Part shown: positions 44,126 through 53,756 of the stretch, piece by piece
Position numbering within the stretch: the stretch's first letter is position 1
How the letters are laid out: each line of letters starts with the position of its first letter
DNA from: DATBHW01 sp046704085
GTDB taxonomy: Bacteria > Chloroflexota > Ktedonobacteria > Ktedonobacterales > DATBGS01
NCBI GenBank assembly: GCA_046704085.1
Contig: JBJKSJ010000038.1
Location: 4,028 to 68,027, forward strand
Length of the DNA: 64,000 nt
Reading direction: 5' to 3'
The notes under the pieces: generated by a model
Databases searched by the model: none
What the model saw: the letters and a program-made list of their open reading frames with translations, nothing else
Told to the model about the DNA's origin: nothing
Program-made: the position numbers and the translations under genes

Positions 44126-45256
44126 TCATCCTTGGGTTCTTTGGTTTGTCTCTGCTTGCGCGACCTCGACAAAGACCTTGATGGCATCTTTGTTCTCGAA
44201 CAGGTGATGCAGCAGCTCGGCGTGCTGGTCGAGGTTCTGTACCGGCGTGGTCAGCATCCTGTTGAGCCAGCCGGGACAGAATGCCTCCGCTTTGAGCAGG
44301 TCGTCCACGCCAGCAAGAAAGTCGCTATAGGCGGCGCTCACACTGCCAACCATCACCTTGTTGCCTAGGACAAAGCCTTGATTGATCTTATCTGCGGGGA
44401 CGGTGGCTTGCCGCTCGCCCCCCGTAATGCTCGCCAGCACCAGCACCCCATTGGGGGCCAACGCCTCAGCGGCTGCAAACACGAGTGGGCTATATCCAGT
44501 TGCTTCCAACATGAGGTCGAAGGGGCCAAACGTGCGGCTGACCTCGGCCAGCGTTTCCAGTTGGGAGCAGACATAATGGCCGCCTAATTGCGTGATGAGG
44601 TCGCTATTAAGATAAGGCGGAGGACGCAAGGAGTAACACGTCACCTCCAGGCCACGCAGGCGCATGACCAGCCCAGCCAGGAGACCAATGGCGCCAGCGC
44701 CGATGACGGCAGCGCGACGCGGCTGCCAGAGCTTGAGTCGCCGCTGAATCTCGAACGCCTGATTGATTCCTTTCTCAACTACGGCTATCGGCTCCAGCAA
44801 GACCCCGACCTCCCGCAGCATCGGTGGGAGCGGCACCAGATAAGCTGCATCCTCTACGTAGTATTCCGTCATAAACCCATGCAGCAGATGAATGCCCCGC
44901 TCGTAATAGGCTGCATCAGTGGTCATATCCTGAGAGCCAATCTGGTCGTAGAGGCTCGTACCTGGCCGACGCACCGTTGCCACTACATAGGCGCCTGGTG
45001 TGATCGTAGAGGGCACATGTGGACCCACTTCGATGACCTGACCAACATGTTCATGGCCTACGATGAGAAAATGCGCTCCCTCTGGAGCCTGACCGTATAG
45101 GGCTTCAATGATTTCTTTGTCGGTTCCATCCACCCCGGCGCGCAGCACTTTCACCAGGACGCCGCGCCCATTAGGAATAGCGGTTACTTGCGGCTGGGGA
45201 ATATTTTCCAGATGCAGCGAGTGCGGCTGACCGGGATAGACTGCGACTGCTTTCAT
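44126..45256 (-). CDS. Glucose 1-dehydrogenase-like MDR oxidoreductase (archaeal type)
   Basis: A 376-residue medium-chain dehydrogenase of the archaeal glucose dehydrogenase group. The catalytic zinc region is GVDGTDKEI with Asp43 where most have Cys, and His68-Glu69 in GHEHVG are retained; Haloferax glucose dehydrogenase also uses Asp at this site. The structural-zinc lobe (about 92-118, RRPGTSLYDQIG) has no cysteine, so the second zinc is absent. GAGAIGLLAGLVMRLRG is the nucleotide loop, and VLLEPIAVVEKG is shared with the family. It would oxidise glucose or another aldose to the lactone with NAD(P). Two motif copies (45369 and 45515) lie upstream. Confidence 0.82.
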   Translation of the reverse strand: MKAVAVYPGQPHSLHLENIPQPQVTAIPNGRGVLVKVLRAGVDGTDKEIIEALYGQAPEGAHFLIVGHEHVGQVIEVGPHVPSTITPGAYVVATVRRPGTSLYDQIGSQDMTTDAAYYERGIHLLHGFMTEYYVEDAAYLVPLPPMLREVGVLLEPIAVVEKGINQAFEIQRRLKLWQPRRAAVIGAGAIGLLAGLVMRLRGLEVTCYSLRPPPYLNSDLITQLGGHYVCSQLETLAEVSRTFGPFDLMLEATGYSPLVFAAAEALAPNGVLVLASITGGERQATVPADKINQGFVLGNKVMVGSVSAAYSDFLAGVDDLLKAEAFCPGWLNRMLTTPVQNLDQHAELLHHLFENKDAIKVFVEVAQAETNQRTQG

Positions 45257-45368
45257 ATCGTGCCCTCTCGGTGTTGCTGTCGAAGGTGATGCCTAACTCG
45301 GTTGATGACCTGCTGAGGAGCCATAGCAACTCAGCACCGACTATAACTGAATTGAGTAGGATTCTACA

Positions 45369-45384
45369 TGTATCAAAAGATGTA
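45369..45384 (+). repeat. TGTATCNAAAGATGTA motif, copy 1 (facing copy 2)
   Basis: Exact TGTATCAAAAGATGTA in the gap upstream of the glucose dehydrogenase, on the plus strand. It faces copy 2 and is 16 of 16 complementary to it. Confidence 0.8.
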
Positions 45385-45514
45385 GTTCTGGCCTCTGTTC
45401 CATTGCCGCTCCGCTTGCCATCTTTCTTGAACCATTGGCCTGGACCAGAGGGGAGCTTTCCGCGTCACGACGGAGTTCGTTCACTCAGGAGGAGTTCTCA
45501 TATCTGGAGGCTCG

Positions 45515-45530
45515 TACATCTTTTGATACA
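45515..45530 (-). repeat. TGTATCNAAAGATGTA motif, copy 2
   Basis: Minus-strand TGTATCAAAAGATGTA. With copy 1 it bounds a 162-bp non-coding segment between the glucose dehydrogenase and PLDc_N genes. Confidence 0.8.
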
Positions 45531-45547
45531 TACTGTCTGACTCTTCC

Positions 45548-45838
45548 CTAGTGAGGAACACTTCCGCCTTCGATTGCTTTCCTGACGCGCTGTTCGTCTA
45601 CTGCCTGTCGCTCCTGCATCTGCCTTTCCCAGGAAAGTCTTGAAGGTCTGGCAATCAGATAGATCAGCGCACCGAGCAGCGGAAAACAGATCACCCCCAG
45701 CACCCACAGAGCCTTTTTCCAGCCGACCAGATCGGGGCGTTGGATCAGATCCATCAAGACGGAAATCCAAAGAACCGTCACTGGAACCACTATCAGGAAG
45801 AACCAGAAGAGCAGCCAGAACCAATCCCAAAACCGCAT
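45548..45838 (-). CDS. PLDc_N-domain small membrane protein
   Basis: A 96-residue protein with two membrane helices (about 5-30 and 42-63) separated by DLIQRPDLVGWKKALW, the pattern of the phospholipase-D N-terminal (PLDc_N) family, in which a small membrane module occurs alone or in front of other domains. The basic C-terminal tail (SRLSWERQMQERQ) is cytosolic. The start at ATG 45838 is close to the first helix. Such proteins often sit in stress or envelope operons. No partner is adjacent; the glucosidase upstream is 182 bp away and separated by motif copy 3. Confidence 0.82.
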   Translation of the reverse strand: MRFWDWFWLLFWFFLIVVPVTVLWISVLMDLIQRPDLVGWKKALWVLGVICFPLLGALIYLIARPSRLSWERQMQERQAVDEQRVRKAIEGGSVPH

Positions 45839-45990
45839 CAGTTCTCTCCATTTCCAGGATGGGCCGCCATGACAGTGTGATTTTCACCTTGTCGGCCATC
45901 TGAGTATGGCCTTTGGGCAGGAGTACACTGGGCGAGGTGAGTCCCGCGATAATCACACTGAAAGGATACCCTTGCCTGTGAGGTTTTGCC

Positions 45991-46006
45991 TGTATCGAAA
46001 GATGTA
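45991..46006 (+). repeat. TGTATCNAAAGATGTA motif, copy 3
   Basis: TGTATCGAAAGATGTA followed by TTTT, 14 bp beyond the glucosidase stop. It faces copy 4, so the pair encloses the complete glucosidase gene. Confidence 0.8.
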
Positions 46007-46019
46007 TTTTCAGTTCCGG

Positions 46020-48770
46020 CTAGATATTTGCTCCGGCAGCCTGCCGTTGTCCCGGCTTCGCCTGGAGGCTAAAAGGCCCGCCCTGGCTCACCGCAGATGT
46101 CTGAATCAACCGGGCGACTACTCCTGTCCATCCAGTTTGGTGACTGGCGCCAATGCCTGCCCCATTGTCGCCATGAAAATACTCGTAGAACAAGATCAGA
46201 TCACGCCAGTATGGATCAGTCTGGAACTTTTCCGTTGCACCATAGACCGGGCGGCGCCACCGATGCTGCTCTGGCGCCTGCTCATCCTCTGTGCGCAGAA
46301 AAATATTCTGGAGCCTTTGGCTGATTTCCAGGGCTACCTCCAGGAGCGTGAGCATCTTCCCCGAACCAGTGGGGCATTCGATCTTGAAGCTGTCACCGTA
46401 AAACAACCCGAATTTTACCAGTGCCTCAATCAGCAGCATATTCACCGGCATCCAGATCGGGCCGCGCCAATTTGAATTGCCGCCGAACAGCCCGGTGGAC
46501 GACTCCGCTGGCTCATAATCAACGCGATACTCCTGCCCACCAACGGTAAAGACATAAGGGTGGTCTTTGTGGTAGCGGGAGATGGCGCGGATGCCATAGT
46601 CGCTCAAAAATTCTTTCTCGTCCAGCATACGGCTGAGTATACTGCGGAGCTTGGCCTCATTGACGACCGAGAGCAAGCGCAAGCCGTCAACTCCCGGTTT
46701 CTCCAGATTACTTATATGGGTAGCCAGCGCGGGACGGTGGCGAAACACCCAGGCAATGTAGTCAGAGTAGTGAGGAACAAGCTGTAATTCCTCAGGGGTC
46801 ATCAGGGCCGTTGCGCACAGAGGTAACAAGCCTACCAGAGAGCGCACTTTCAGGCGAATCGTGCGCCCATCCGGCAAGTGCAGCAGATCATAAAAGAAGC
46901 CATCTTCCGCATCCCATAACTCGTCCTCATGGACCCCTATACGATCCATCGCGGTGGCAATGTAGAGAAAATGCTGGTAGAACTTGCCAACCATATCCAG
47001 GTAAACAGGGTCTTCTCTGGCAAGTTCCAACGCTATTTCGACCATATTGAGGCAGAACAGGGCCATCCAGCTCGTCCCATCGGATTGCTCCAGCCTTCCG
47101 CCAGTGGGAAGCGCGGCGCTGCGGTCAAAGACCCCAATATTGTCCAGACCCAAGAAGCCACCCTCAAAGACGTTGCGCCCGTCTGAATCCTTGCGATTCA
47201 CCCACCAGGTGAAATTCAACACCAGTTTCTGAAAGAGACGTTTAAGAAACTCTCGGTCGCCCTTTCCTCGCTGCTGTTGCTCCAGGATATAGACCCGCCA
47301 GGCAGCCCAGCCGAGAATCGGCGGGTTCACATCCCCAAACGCCCATTCGTAGGCTGGAACCTGGCCGTTCGGATGCATGTAGAGGGGCTGGGTCAGAAGC
47401 TGTAACTGGTCCTTGGCAAAGTCCAGATCAACCATTGCTAGAGGGATCGCTTGCGCTGCCAGATCCCAGGTAGCGAACCAGGGATATTCCCACTTATCAG
47501 GCATCGAGATAATATCTGCGCTTGCCAGGTGCGGCCAGCTAGTATTCCTGCCAAGGTGCCGCTCAATTGGTGGAGCGATCAGGGAATCTCCCTGGAGCCA
47601 ATCGTCGATGTTATAGCAATAATATTGCTTCGTCCATAACATGCCTGCTAAGGCTTGTCGCATCACATTGCGCGCATCTTCGCTTATGGCAGTTGGAGTA
47701 ATGCCAGCATAGAACTCATCTGCTTCCTGGCGACGAGTCTGAAGAACCTGATCAAAATCCGATCCAACGACAGAACCTCGTCCATTCCCCTCGACATTGG
47801 CAGATGGAGCGTTTTCTGTGAGGCGCAACCGGATGATGCGAGTCTCCCCTGGGCCTAGCTCCAATCGGTAATGGACTGAAGCTTTTGTCCCGACCTGCTC
47901 CGGGTTAATTGCGCCCGATTGCCCAAAGATCACATGCTGATGTATGCCATCCTTCGTATAGGGGGAAGCATTGGGCACGCCAAATAAGCGCTCATTATTG
48001 GTTTCGTTTTCCGTGAAAAGGAGGTTGGCTTCCCCTTCACAAAACAGATACCGTTCGCCCAGCAGCAAATGCGAGGCCAGGATGGCTCTCCCTCCCTGCA
48101 TAGGCGCTTGCCTCAGCGCCGGTTTTTGGGCAGCAGAATTCCATGACCACGTGTTGCGGAACCAGAGGGTTGGCAGCACATGTAACGTTGCCGTCTCATC
48201 TCCTCGGTTGGAAATGCCTATCTGGATAAGCAGGTCTTCAGGGGAATGCTTGGCATATTCCACATAGACATCGAAGTACCGATCCAAATCGAAGATACCA
48301 GTGTCGATCAGTTCATATTCTTGCTCAGAGCGACTACGCCGACGATTCGTTTCCACCAGATCAGCGTAAGGATACGCCGCCTGGGGATACTTGTAGAGAT
48401 ACTTCATGTAGGAATGCGTCGGGGTGCTATCCAGATAGAAGTAGTATTCCTTGCAATCCTCGCCATGATTGCCTTCGGAATTAGTCAACCCAAACAGGCG
48501 TTCCTTCAGGATAGGGTCAACGCCATTCCAGAGTGCCAATGCAAAACACAACTGCTGCTGATCATCAGAAATCCCGGCGAGGCCGTCTTCGCCCCAGCGG
48601 TATGCGCGGGACTGTGCCTGGTCATGACTGAAGTATTCCCAGGCACTCCCATAGGGGCTGTAATCTTCACGGACTGTTCCCCACTGCCGTTCACTCAGAT
48701 ACGGCCCCCATTTTTTCCAGGGGATAGCGCGTTCGCGCGCCTCTTGCAATCGTTGTTCCTCTTGCGTCAT
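46020..48770 (-). CDS. MGH1-like/GH63-type glucosidase
   Basis: A 916-residue soluble (alpha/alpha)6-barrel glycoside hydrolase of the MGH1-like/GH63 superfamily. It begins with a beta domain bearing YLSERQWGTVREDYSPYGSAWEYFSHDQARSRAYRWGEDG-type sequence, the signature of this bacterial glucosidase group. The barrel starts near 370 (RQALAGMLWTKQYYCYNID). Later conserved blocks are WDLAAQAIPLAMVDLDFAKDQL, NPPILGWAAWRVY and GGNSNWRGPIWMPVNMLLIEAL. Known relatives hydrolyse mannosylglycerate, glucosylglycerate or alpha-glucosides. No signal peptide is present, so it acts inside the cell, probably on a compatible solute or storage glucan. AGGA lies about nine bases before ATG 48770. Confidence 0.88.
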   Translation of the reverse strand: MTQEEQRLQEARERAIPWKKWGPYLSERQWGTVREDYSPYGSAWEYFSHDQAQSRAYRWGEDGLAGISDDQQQLCFALALWNGVDPILKERLFGLTNSEGNHGEDCKEYYFYLDSTPTHSYMKYLYKYPQAAYPYADLVETNRRRSRSEQEYELIDTGIFDLDRYFDVYVEYAKHSPEDLLIQIGISNRGDETATLHVLPTLWFRNTWSWNSAAQKPALRQAPMQGGRAILASHLLLGERYLFCEGEANLLFTENETNNERLFGVPNASPYTKDGIHQHVIFGQSGAINPEQVGTKASVHYRLELGPGETRIIRLRLTENAPSANVEGNGRGSVVGSDFDQVLQTRRQEADEFYAGITPTAISEDARNVMRQALAGMLWTKQYYCYNIDDWLQGDSLIAPPIERHLGRNTSWPHLASADIISMPDKWEYPWFATWDLAAQAIPLAMVDLDFAKDQLQLLTQPLYMHPNGQVPAYEWAFGDVNPPILGWAAWRVYILEQQQRGKGDREFLKRLFQKLVLNFTWWVNRKDSDGRNVFEGGFLGLDNIGVFDRSAALPTGGRLEQSDGTSWMALFCLNMVEIALELAREDPVYLDMVGKFYQHFLYIATAMDRIGVHEDELWDAEDGFFYDLLHLPDGRTIRLKVRSLVGLLPLCATALMTPEELQLVPHYSDYIAWVFRHRPALATHISNLEKPGVDGLRLLSVVNEAKLRSILSRMLDEKEFLSDYGIRAISRYHKDHPYVFTVGGQEYRVDYEPAESSTGLFGGNSNWRGPIWMPVNMLLIEALVKFGLFYGDSFKIECPTGSGKMLTLLEVALEISQRLQNIFLRTEDEQAPEQHRWRRPVYGATEKFQTDPYWRDLILFYEYFHGDNGAGIGASHQTGWTGVVARLIQTSAVSQGGPFSLQAKPGQRQAAGANI

Positions 48771-48970
48771 GACGCTTAATCCTGAGCCTTTCTATCAGCG
48801 GGAAGGTCACCGATGGTTTCTGCCTGGGGATTGATTTTTCCTCTGAAGACCTCAAAAAACTGGCCGCAAACGCTGCAAGGAATATGCCAATCAGTCCTAT
48901 ACGGCAATCTTTTTGCAGCGCCTGTGTTCCATCGGCGCTCCGAAAGCGATGCCGAGGTGATACGGACAAA

Positions 48971-48986
48971 TACATCTTTTGATACA
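48971..48986 (-). repeat. TGTATCNAAAGATGTA motif, copy 4
   Basis: Minus-strand TGTATCAAAAGATGTA followed by TTT, about 200 bp upstream of the glucosidase and 98 bp upstream of the divergent protease gene. Confidence 0.8.
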
Positions 48987-49083
48987 TGTCCCACTAACCT
49001 CGTTCGACTACCCTTCTTGATAGGGTCCACTAGATACCCCTGCTCTGGGTTCCGCAGCGGAGTTCCGAAAGGAGCAGCATACC

Positions 49084-50007
49084 GTGTTTCAGCAAGGCAT
49101 CCCACAAGAACCTCGAACAAGCCAGGATCACCCTGACGCACCACCACCGCAGTTAAATCTCTCTCTCAAGGGCGGGGAACCTTCCGCTGAGAAACCATCG
49201 CCACCGACCCAAGAGCAGTCGCCGCCGCCCTCCGCGCCAGAAAGAGGGGTGCCTCGCCGGGCGCAGTTCGCTCAACCGGCCTGGGTCTATCTGGTAGCGC
49301 TGGGCCTCTTGCTCGCAACCCTCCTGGCCGGTTTTGGGATTGGCCTGGCAGTGGCTGGTCCCCACCAGCAAGACTTCCAGCAAGAGATGATTCAAGCCAT
49401 CAATAGTGCCCAGCCCTCAGTTGTTGCAGTCAAAACCCAGGGGCCACAAGGCGGGGGGATAGGATCGGGCGAGATCCTGACCAGTGATGGCTATATTGTG
49501 ACCAACGATCATGTCGTGCGTGGCTTTACCAGCTTTGCGGTCACGCTTTCTACCAACACGACCGTGCCAGCACGACTGATTGGAGAGGCGCCACAGGAAG
49601 ATCTGGCGGTCCTCAAGATAGCCCGCAATCAACTCTCCCCAATCCAATTTGCTGACTCTGACAAGGTCATCGTCGGACAGGTCGCCATTGCGCTTGGCAG
49701 CCCCTTAGGCTTAGAGCAGTCAGTGACTTCGGGGATCGTCAGCGCGCTGCGCCGCAATGCGACGGAGGGACCTCCTGGGCCGGCAGAGAATCTGACCGAC
49801 TTGATCCAGACGAGTGCGCCTATTAATCCTGGCAATAGTGGGGGCGCCCTGGTCGATTTGCAGGGGCATTTGATTGGTGTTCCCACGTTTGGCCTCGTTT
49901 CCCCAGGGTCGGGCGCGCCAGCCAGTGGGATTGGCTTCGCCATTTCCTCCAATCGTACTCAGCAGATAGCCCAGCAATTGATCAAAGCTGCGGGAGGGAC
50001 CAGCTAA
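49084..50007 (+). CDS. Membrane-anchored HtrA/DegP-type serine protease without PDZ domain
   Basis: A 307-residue protein starting at GTG 49084 with AAAGGAG upstream. A proline-rich cytosolic start (1-62) leads to one membrane helix (about 67-90) and a trypsin-like protease. The catalytic triad is complete: His143 in TNDHVV, Asp173 in QEDLAVLKI and Ser252 in NPGNSGGAL. The protein ends right after the protease domain (IAQQLIKAAGG), so the usual PDZ domain is absent. Proteases of this type handle misfolded envelope proteins. It stands alone between the divergent glucosidase and the convergent LuxR-type regulator. Confidence 0.92.
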   Translation: MFQQGIPQEPRTSQDHPDAPPPQLNLSLKGGEPSAEKPSPPTQEQSPPPSAPERGVPRRAQFAQPAWVYLVALGLLLATLLAGFGIGLAVAGPHQQDFQQEMIQAINSAQPSVVAVKTQGPQGGGIGSGEILTSDGYIVTNDHVVRGFTSFAVTLSTNTTVPARLIGEAPQEDLAVLKIARNQLSPIQFADSDKVIVGQVAIALGSPLGLEQSVTSGIVSALRRNATEGPPGPAENLTDLIQTSAPINPGNSGGALVDLQGHLIGVPTFGLVSPGSGAPASGIGFAISSNRTQQIAQQLIKAAGGTS

Positions 50008-50060
50008 AGATGGTCCTCCAGCCACCCGTGGGGATGCGAATACTTCTGCAAACACCCTGA

Positions 50061-53000
50061 TTAGGGAGCTTGCAACTGCTGGTGGGTGGATGGGCCTTCA
50101 TTAGCAGCTACCAATCGAAGGAGCATCGGCCTCAGAATCTGCCGTTTCCGGGCGACGGCAATCGCCTGGGTTCGGCTCTGCACCCCAAGCTTCAAAAAGA
50201 TCGCATTGGTATGCCGTTTGACAGTTCCTACGGCAATCATCAGGTATTCAGCTATTTCCTGATTCGATGCCCCTTCCGCAAGCAAGCCAAGCACCTCAAG
50301 CTCTCGCGGGCTGAGGGATTCCTGGAAAGGCGCTCCTCCTTCCAGATAAGGCTTGCTCCTGCTTGCAGACAACCAAAGGCTTTCTTGCTCTTCTGGATTG
50401 GTTTCAGCTTCATTGGGAGCAAACGCAGACAATAATCGCTCAAGATAGGAGTTCTGTTGATCGGACAGGACAGCCCCCTGCCTGTATGCCTGGCGCTTTT
50501 TGAGCAAAGTAAGCAGTCGTCTCATCTGAGGGCCACCGTCCACAATCGTGCGCACAAAACCTTCTGGTTCTGCCAGCCTCAGCGCCCTCCGCAAGTGGTT
50601 CAGGGCAGCCGTGGTGTCACCGAGCATCTCGTGTGCTACGGCTTGCAGCACCAGACTTTCCAACACGTGGAGGATTCGCTCGCCCGCCTTAGCGTCCGCC
50701 TCGAGGCGGGTTAATGTTGCCAGCGATTGACGTACTTTGCCTGCCGCGAGCGCGATGCGAACGCTGACGAGTTCCTCCCATTCCCAGATTCCGCGTGGAT
50801 AGCCCGCTGGAGGGGAATGTTGCTCCCATTCCCTGGCCCAAGCAAAGGCTGTACTCATATTCCCTTGTAAGACGTGCAGGCGCGCTTGATCGGCACGCGC
50901 GTAGCGCGTCGTCCATGCCTCTAGCTCTGGCAACACAACCCCTGAGGGTATTTGCACCATGTCTTCAGTCTGGGGATGACCCTGGGCAAAGCGGACTTGT
51001 GCCAACCAGCAAGCTCCAACAAGTGAAGAGAGCGATGTGCGCATCGATCTGCTGAGTGCTATCCCAGCTTCAAGCGCGGTGGCTGAAGCATCGAGATGGT
51101 TCATTTCGTAAAACAACTTGCCCAGGACCATATTGATACCCATCTCTGCAAACGCGAATCTGTGGTGAGCTATGTCCTGGCTTGCTGCTTGCGCAAGCCG
51201 CAGGGCTTCACGCAAGTGTCCTTGAAGGAAGGTCGTCTGGGCGAGGAGATTCATGGCCCAATACTTTGAGTGCTGCTGGCCCTGTGCCTCGCCAAGCTGG
51301 ATCACCTCCGTGAGAACTTGCCGGGCAGGGAGCAGCGCGCCATCAAGATACCGGGCCATTCCTAGCACAAGCAGGATGTGCTGGCGGCTGACCACATCTG
51401 ATGGAAAGAACTCAAGTGCCTGCGAACAGGCATGGACGCACGCAGGAATATCTCCACGCATCAGCAGGAGGGCAGCCCGCGTTGCCAGGATATTGCCCTG
51501 GAGCGCAGAGACGCGGAGAGGCTGGCTGGTCCAACCTTTGCGCAGACCGATTTCTTCTGCCTTCTGGATGGAACGCTCGCTCGCCTCAAAGTGCCCCATG
51601 GCAAGCAGTGCCCTGGCAGAGGCCAGATATAACACCGGATGGGTACGCATCACCGGCTCCGGGATCTGTTCCAACCACGCATGCAGTTGAGCGAATGCTC
51701 CGGTCTCCAGGGCGCTGGCCGCAAAGGCTTCTAGCAGCCGGGCAGGACGATGCTCGTCGCTGGCTGCAAAGGCGTGACGAATCGCATCATCAAGCAACCC
51801 TTGTGCCTCATACCAGAGGCTGGCGCGCAGGTGCAACTCGGTGATACGCTCAGGCAGCGCATGCTCCAGGCGCAACCGGAGGGCTTCGGCAAAGAGGGGA
51901 TGATAGCGATACCAGTTCCGCTGCTGGTCCAACGGCTCAATGAAAAGGCGCATCTGCTCGAGGGTTTCTAACTGTTCCTGGCTATTGGCGATCCCGCACA
52001 CCAGATCGCACAAGGGAGCGCAGAGCCGATCCAGGATGGACGTCGCCAGTAGAAACCACTGCAAAGAAGAGGGAAGACCTCTCAATGTTTCCTCGGTGAA
52101 GTAATCCACGAGATAGCGGTCTTTGCCACTGAAAGGAGGAGAGACAGCCCCTCCCTCTTGCCGCTGGAGGGCAAGAACGGCAAGATGCAGCCCGGTCACC
52201 CAACCTTCTGTGTGGGTATAGAGCGCCTCGAACAGGTCGGTGGAGTACTGGGATCCGAGTCGTGTCTGAAGAAACTCAGCCGCCTCTGAGCGAGTCAACC
52301 GCAAGTCTTGCGCCCCTAATTCGAGCATGGCCCCACGGGCACGCAGCCTTGGGAGCGGCAAGGGAGGCTCGGAGCGGCTGGCAAGCACCAGATGGCCTTG
52401 CGGCGGTAGACGCTCTATGAGCGAGACGACCATCTCGTGCAGGCGATGATTATCACGGGCGAGAAGGTGATAATCATCCAGGATCAACACCACAGGCGTC
52501 GCACTGGCCGTCAGGACGTTGATTAGATGTGTAATCGCTCGCTCGGTCACATGGGTTTGGGGATCGTGCAGCCAGGCGTGTACAATGGGAAGCTTGCCTG
52601 GGAGCAGCGTGTCGAACGCCATGAATATGTAAGACCAGAACCTGACGGGATCATGATCGTCTGCATCAAGGGAAACCCATGCCACTGGCAGGTGCGTCGA
52701 GTTGGCCCACATGGAGAGGAGTGTCGTTTTCCCAAAACCAGCAGGGGCACTCAGCACTGTCAGCGGGTAGTGGGCAACAAGCTGCAAGGCTTCCAGCGCC
52801 TGCGTCTGAATCAAACGTGAAGAACTGAACTGGGGTATTGAGAGCTTGGTCAAGATCAACTTCGACTCTTGCGGAAGCAGCAAGGAGGGTACTTTAGATC
52901 CAGCGGAAGCGACATCAGAGCGAGACTGAGAAGCGGCAAGCATTTTCTTCTTGCTCTCTTTCACAACCCGCTGTGCAACGGTCTCCAGGCGCTCCAGCGT

Positions 53001-53255
53001 GAGTTCTTCCGTAGCTCCCAGGTCCACTGTAAGACTCCGATTTCCTTGCCGGAGCGAGGCGCTCCAGAACCAGGCGCCTGAACGCTGCTGTTTACGAGCC
53101 GTAAAGCGACCTCCAGCGCCGTGATAGGCAAAGAAACGAGCCGTTTTCAGCCAGGCAAACCACTCAGCAGAACCAACCGGCAGAGAGCGCGTCGCACCAG
53201 CATCGTCACGCTCCACCAAGAGTCCCTCAGAAATGACAGGCAGCAGATGCCTCAT
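50061..53255 (-). CDS. MalT-like LuxR-family ATP-dependent transcriptional regulator
   Basis: A 1064-residue LAL/STAND regulator. Residues 1-100 form a small beta-rich module seen in Ktedonobacterial members. Walker A is APAGFGKTT at 170-178, Walker B VVLILDDYHLL near 265, then a helical ARM/TPR sensor region (about 500-900) and a C-terminal LuxR helix-turn-helix at about 981-1045 (LSPRELEVLGLLAEGASNQEIAEYL...GTVKRHTNAIFLKLG). Such proteins bind ATP and a sugar-like inducer, oligomerise and activate promoters. The start at ATG 53255 has GGAAGGGA; the frame 75 codons further upstream is non-homologous. It may control the motif-bearing genes nearby, which is a guess. Confidence 0.93.
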   Translation of the reverse strand: MRHLLPVISEGLLVERDDAGATRSLPVGSAEWFAWLKTARFFAYHGAGGRFTARKQQRSGAWFWSASLRQGNRSLTVDLGATEELTLERLETVAQRVVKESKKKMLAASQSRSDVASAGSKVPSLLLPQESKLILTKLSIPQFSSSRLIQTQALEALQLVAHYPLTVLSAPAGFGKTTLLSMWANSTHLPVAWVSLDADDHDPVRFWSYIFMAFDTLLPGKLPIVHAWLHDPQTHVTERAITHLINVLTASATPVVLILDDYHLLARDNHRLHEMVVSLIERLPPQGHLVLASRSEPPLPLPRLRARGAMLELGAQDLRLTRSEAAEFLQTRLGSQYSTDLFEALYTHTEGWVTGLHLAVLALQRQEGGAVSPPFSGKDRYLVDYFTEETLRGLPSSLQWFLLATSILDRLCAPLCDLVCGIANSQEQLETLEQMRLFIEPLDQQRNWYRYHPLFAEALRLRLEHALPERITELHLRASLWYEAQGLLDDAIRHAFAASDEHRPARLLEAFAASALETGAFAQLHAWLEQIPEPVMRTHPVLYLASARALLAMGHFEASERSIQKAEEIGLRKGWTSQPLRVSALQGNILATRAALLLMRGDIPACVHACSQALEFFPSDVVSRQHILLVLGMARYLDGALLPARQVLTEVIQLGEAQGQQHSKYWAMNLLAQTTFLQGHLREALRLAQAASQDIAHHRFAFAEMGINMVLGKLFYEMNHLDASATALEAGIALSRSMRTSLSSLVGACWLAQVRFAQGHPQTEDMVQIPSGVVLPELEAWTTRYARADQARLHVLQGNMSTAFAWAREWEQHSPPAGYPRGIWEWEELVSVRIALAAGKVRQSLATLTRLEADAKAGERILHVLESLVLQAVAHEMLGDTTAALNHLRRALRLAEPEGFVRTIVDGGPQMRRLLTLLKKRQAYRQGAVLSDQQNSYLERLLSAFAPNEAETNPEEQESLWLSASRSKPYLEGGAPFQESLSPRELEVLGLLAEGASNQEIAEYLMIAVGTVKRHTNAIFLKLGVQSRTQAIAVARKRQILRPMLLRLVAANEGPSTHQQLQAP

Positions 53256-53640
53256 TTGAAGTCCCTTCCATAGGCAACACACAAGGAATGCGGGCAACAA
53301 CACTTCGAGCGATGGAGAGGAGCGTATCCCTCCTATTCTCTGGCGTCCCAGCAAGCTACATTTCATCAATACTATCTCTGGTCTTGTGTAAGAAGACCAT
53401 GCTCTTCGGACCGAAATGGTGATTGCTGCATAGAGTATGCCTTTACATGTGCTGATGAAAGGCAGGAAGTTCATAAGCATTCTGAACTGACCGAGACCTC
53501 AGGTTTCATTGGCCGCTGCGGTAAGTACACCTGGGTTCAGTCCACTCCGGGTACTCTCACTCTGCGGTTGATGAAGGTCATCAGCATCGCAACGATGAGG
53601 AACGGAGAGGCTATCACGCTCCCCCCTTCTCCAGAACACC

Positions 53641-53656
53641 TGTATCTAAAGATGTA
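53641..53656 (+). repeat. TGTATCNAAAGATGTA motif, copy 5
   Basis: TGTATCTAAAGATGTA followed by TTTT on the plus strand, facing copy 6. Confidence 0.8.
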
Positions 53657-53756
53657 TTTTGCTGCTCGTTCCCTCTTGCCAGAGACGCCCAAACCGCGCG
53701 CCAGGCAACAATGCCTGCCCTGGCGCCAGCGGTTCTGCTGCTACTGCGCCGAGGAA

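Noticed and set aside
48776..48990. Minus-strand frame ending in IPCSVCGQFFEVFRGKINPQAETIGDLPADRKAQD just before the glucosidase start
   Set aside because: It resembles the tail of a zinc-finger protein, but there is no start or ribosome site and it runs through motif copy 4. It may be a gene remnant; the evidence is too thin to annotate.
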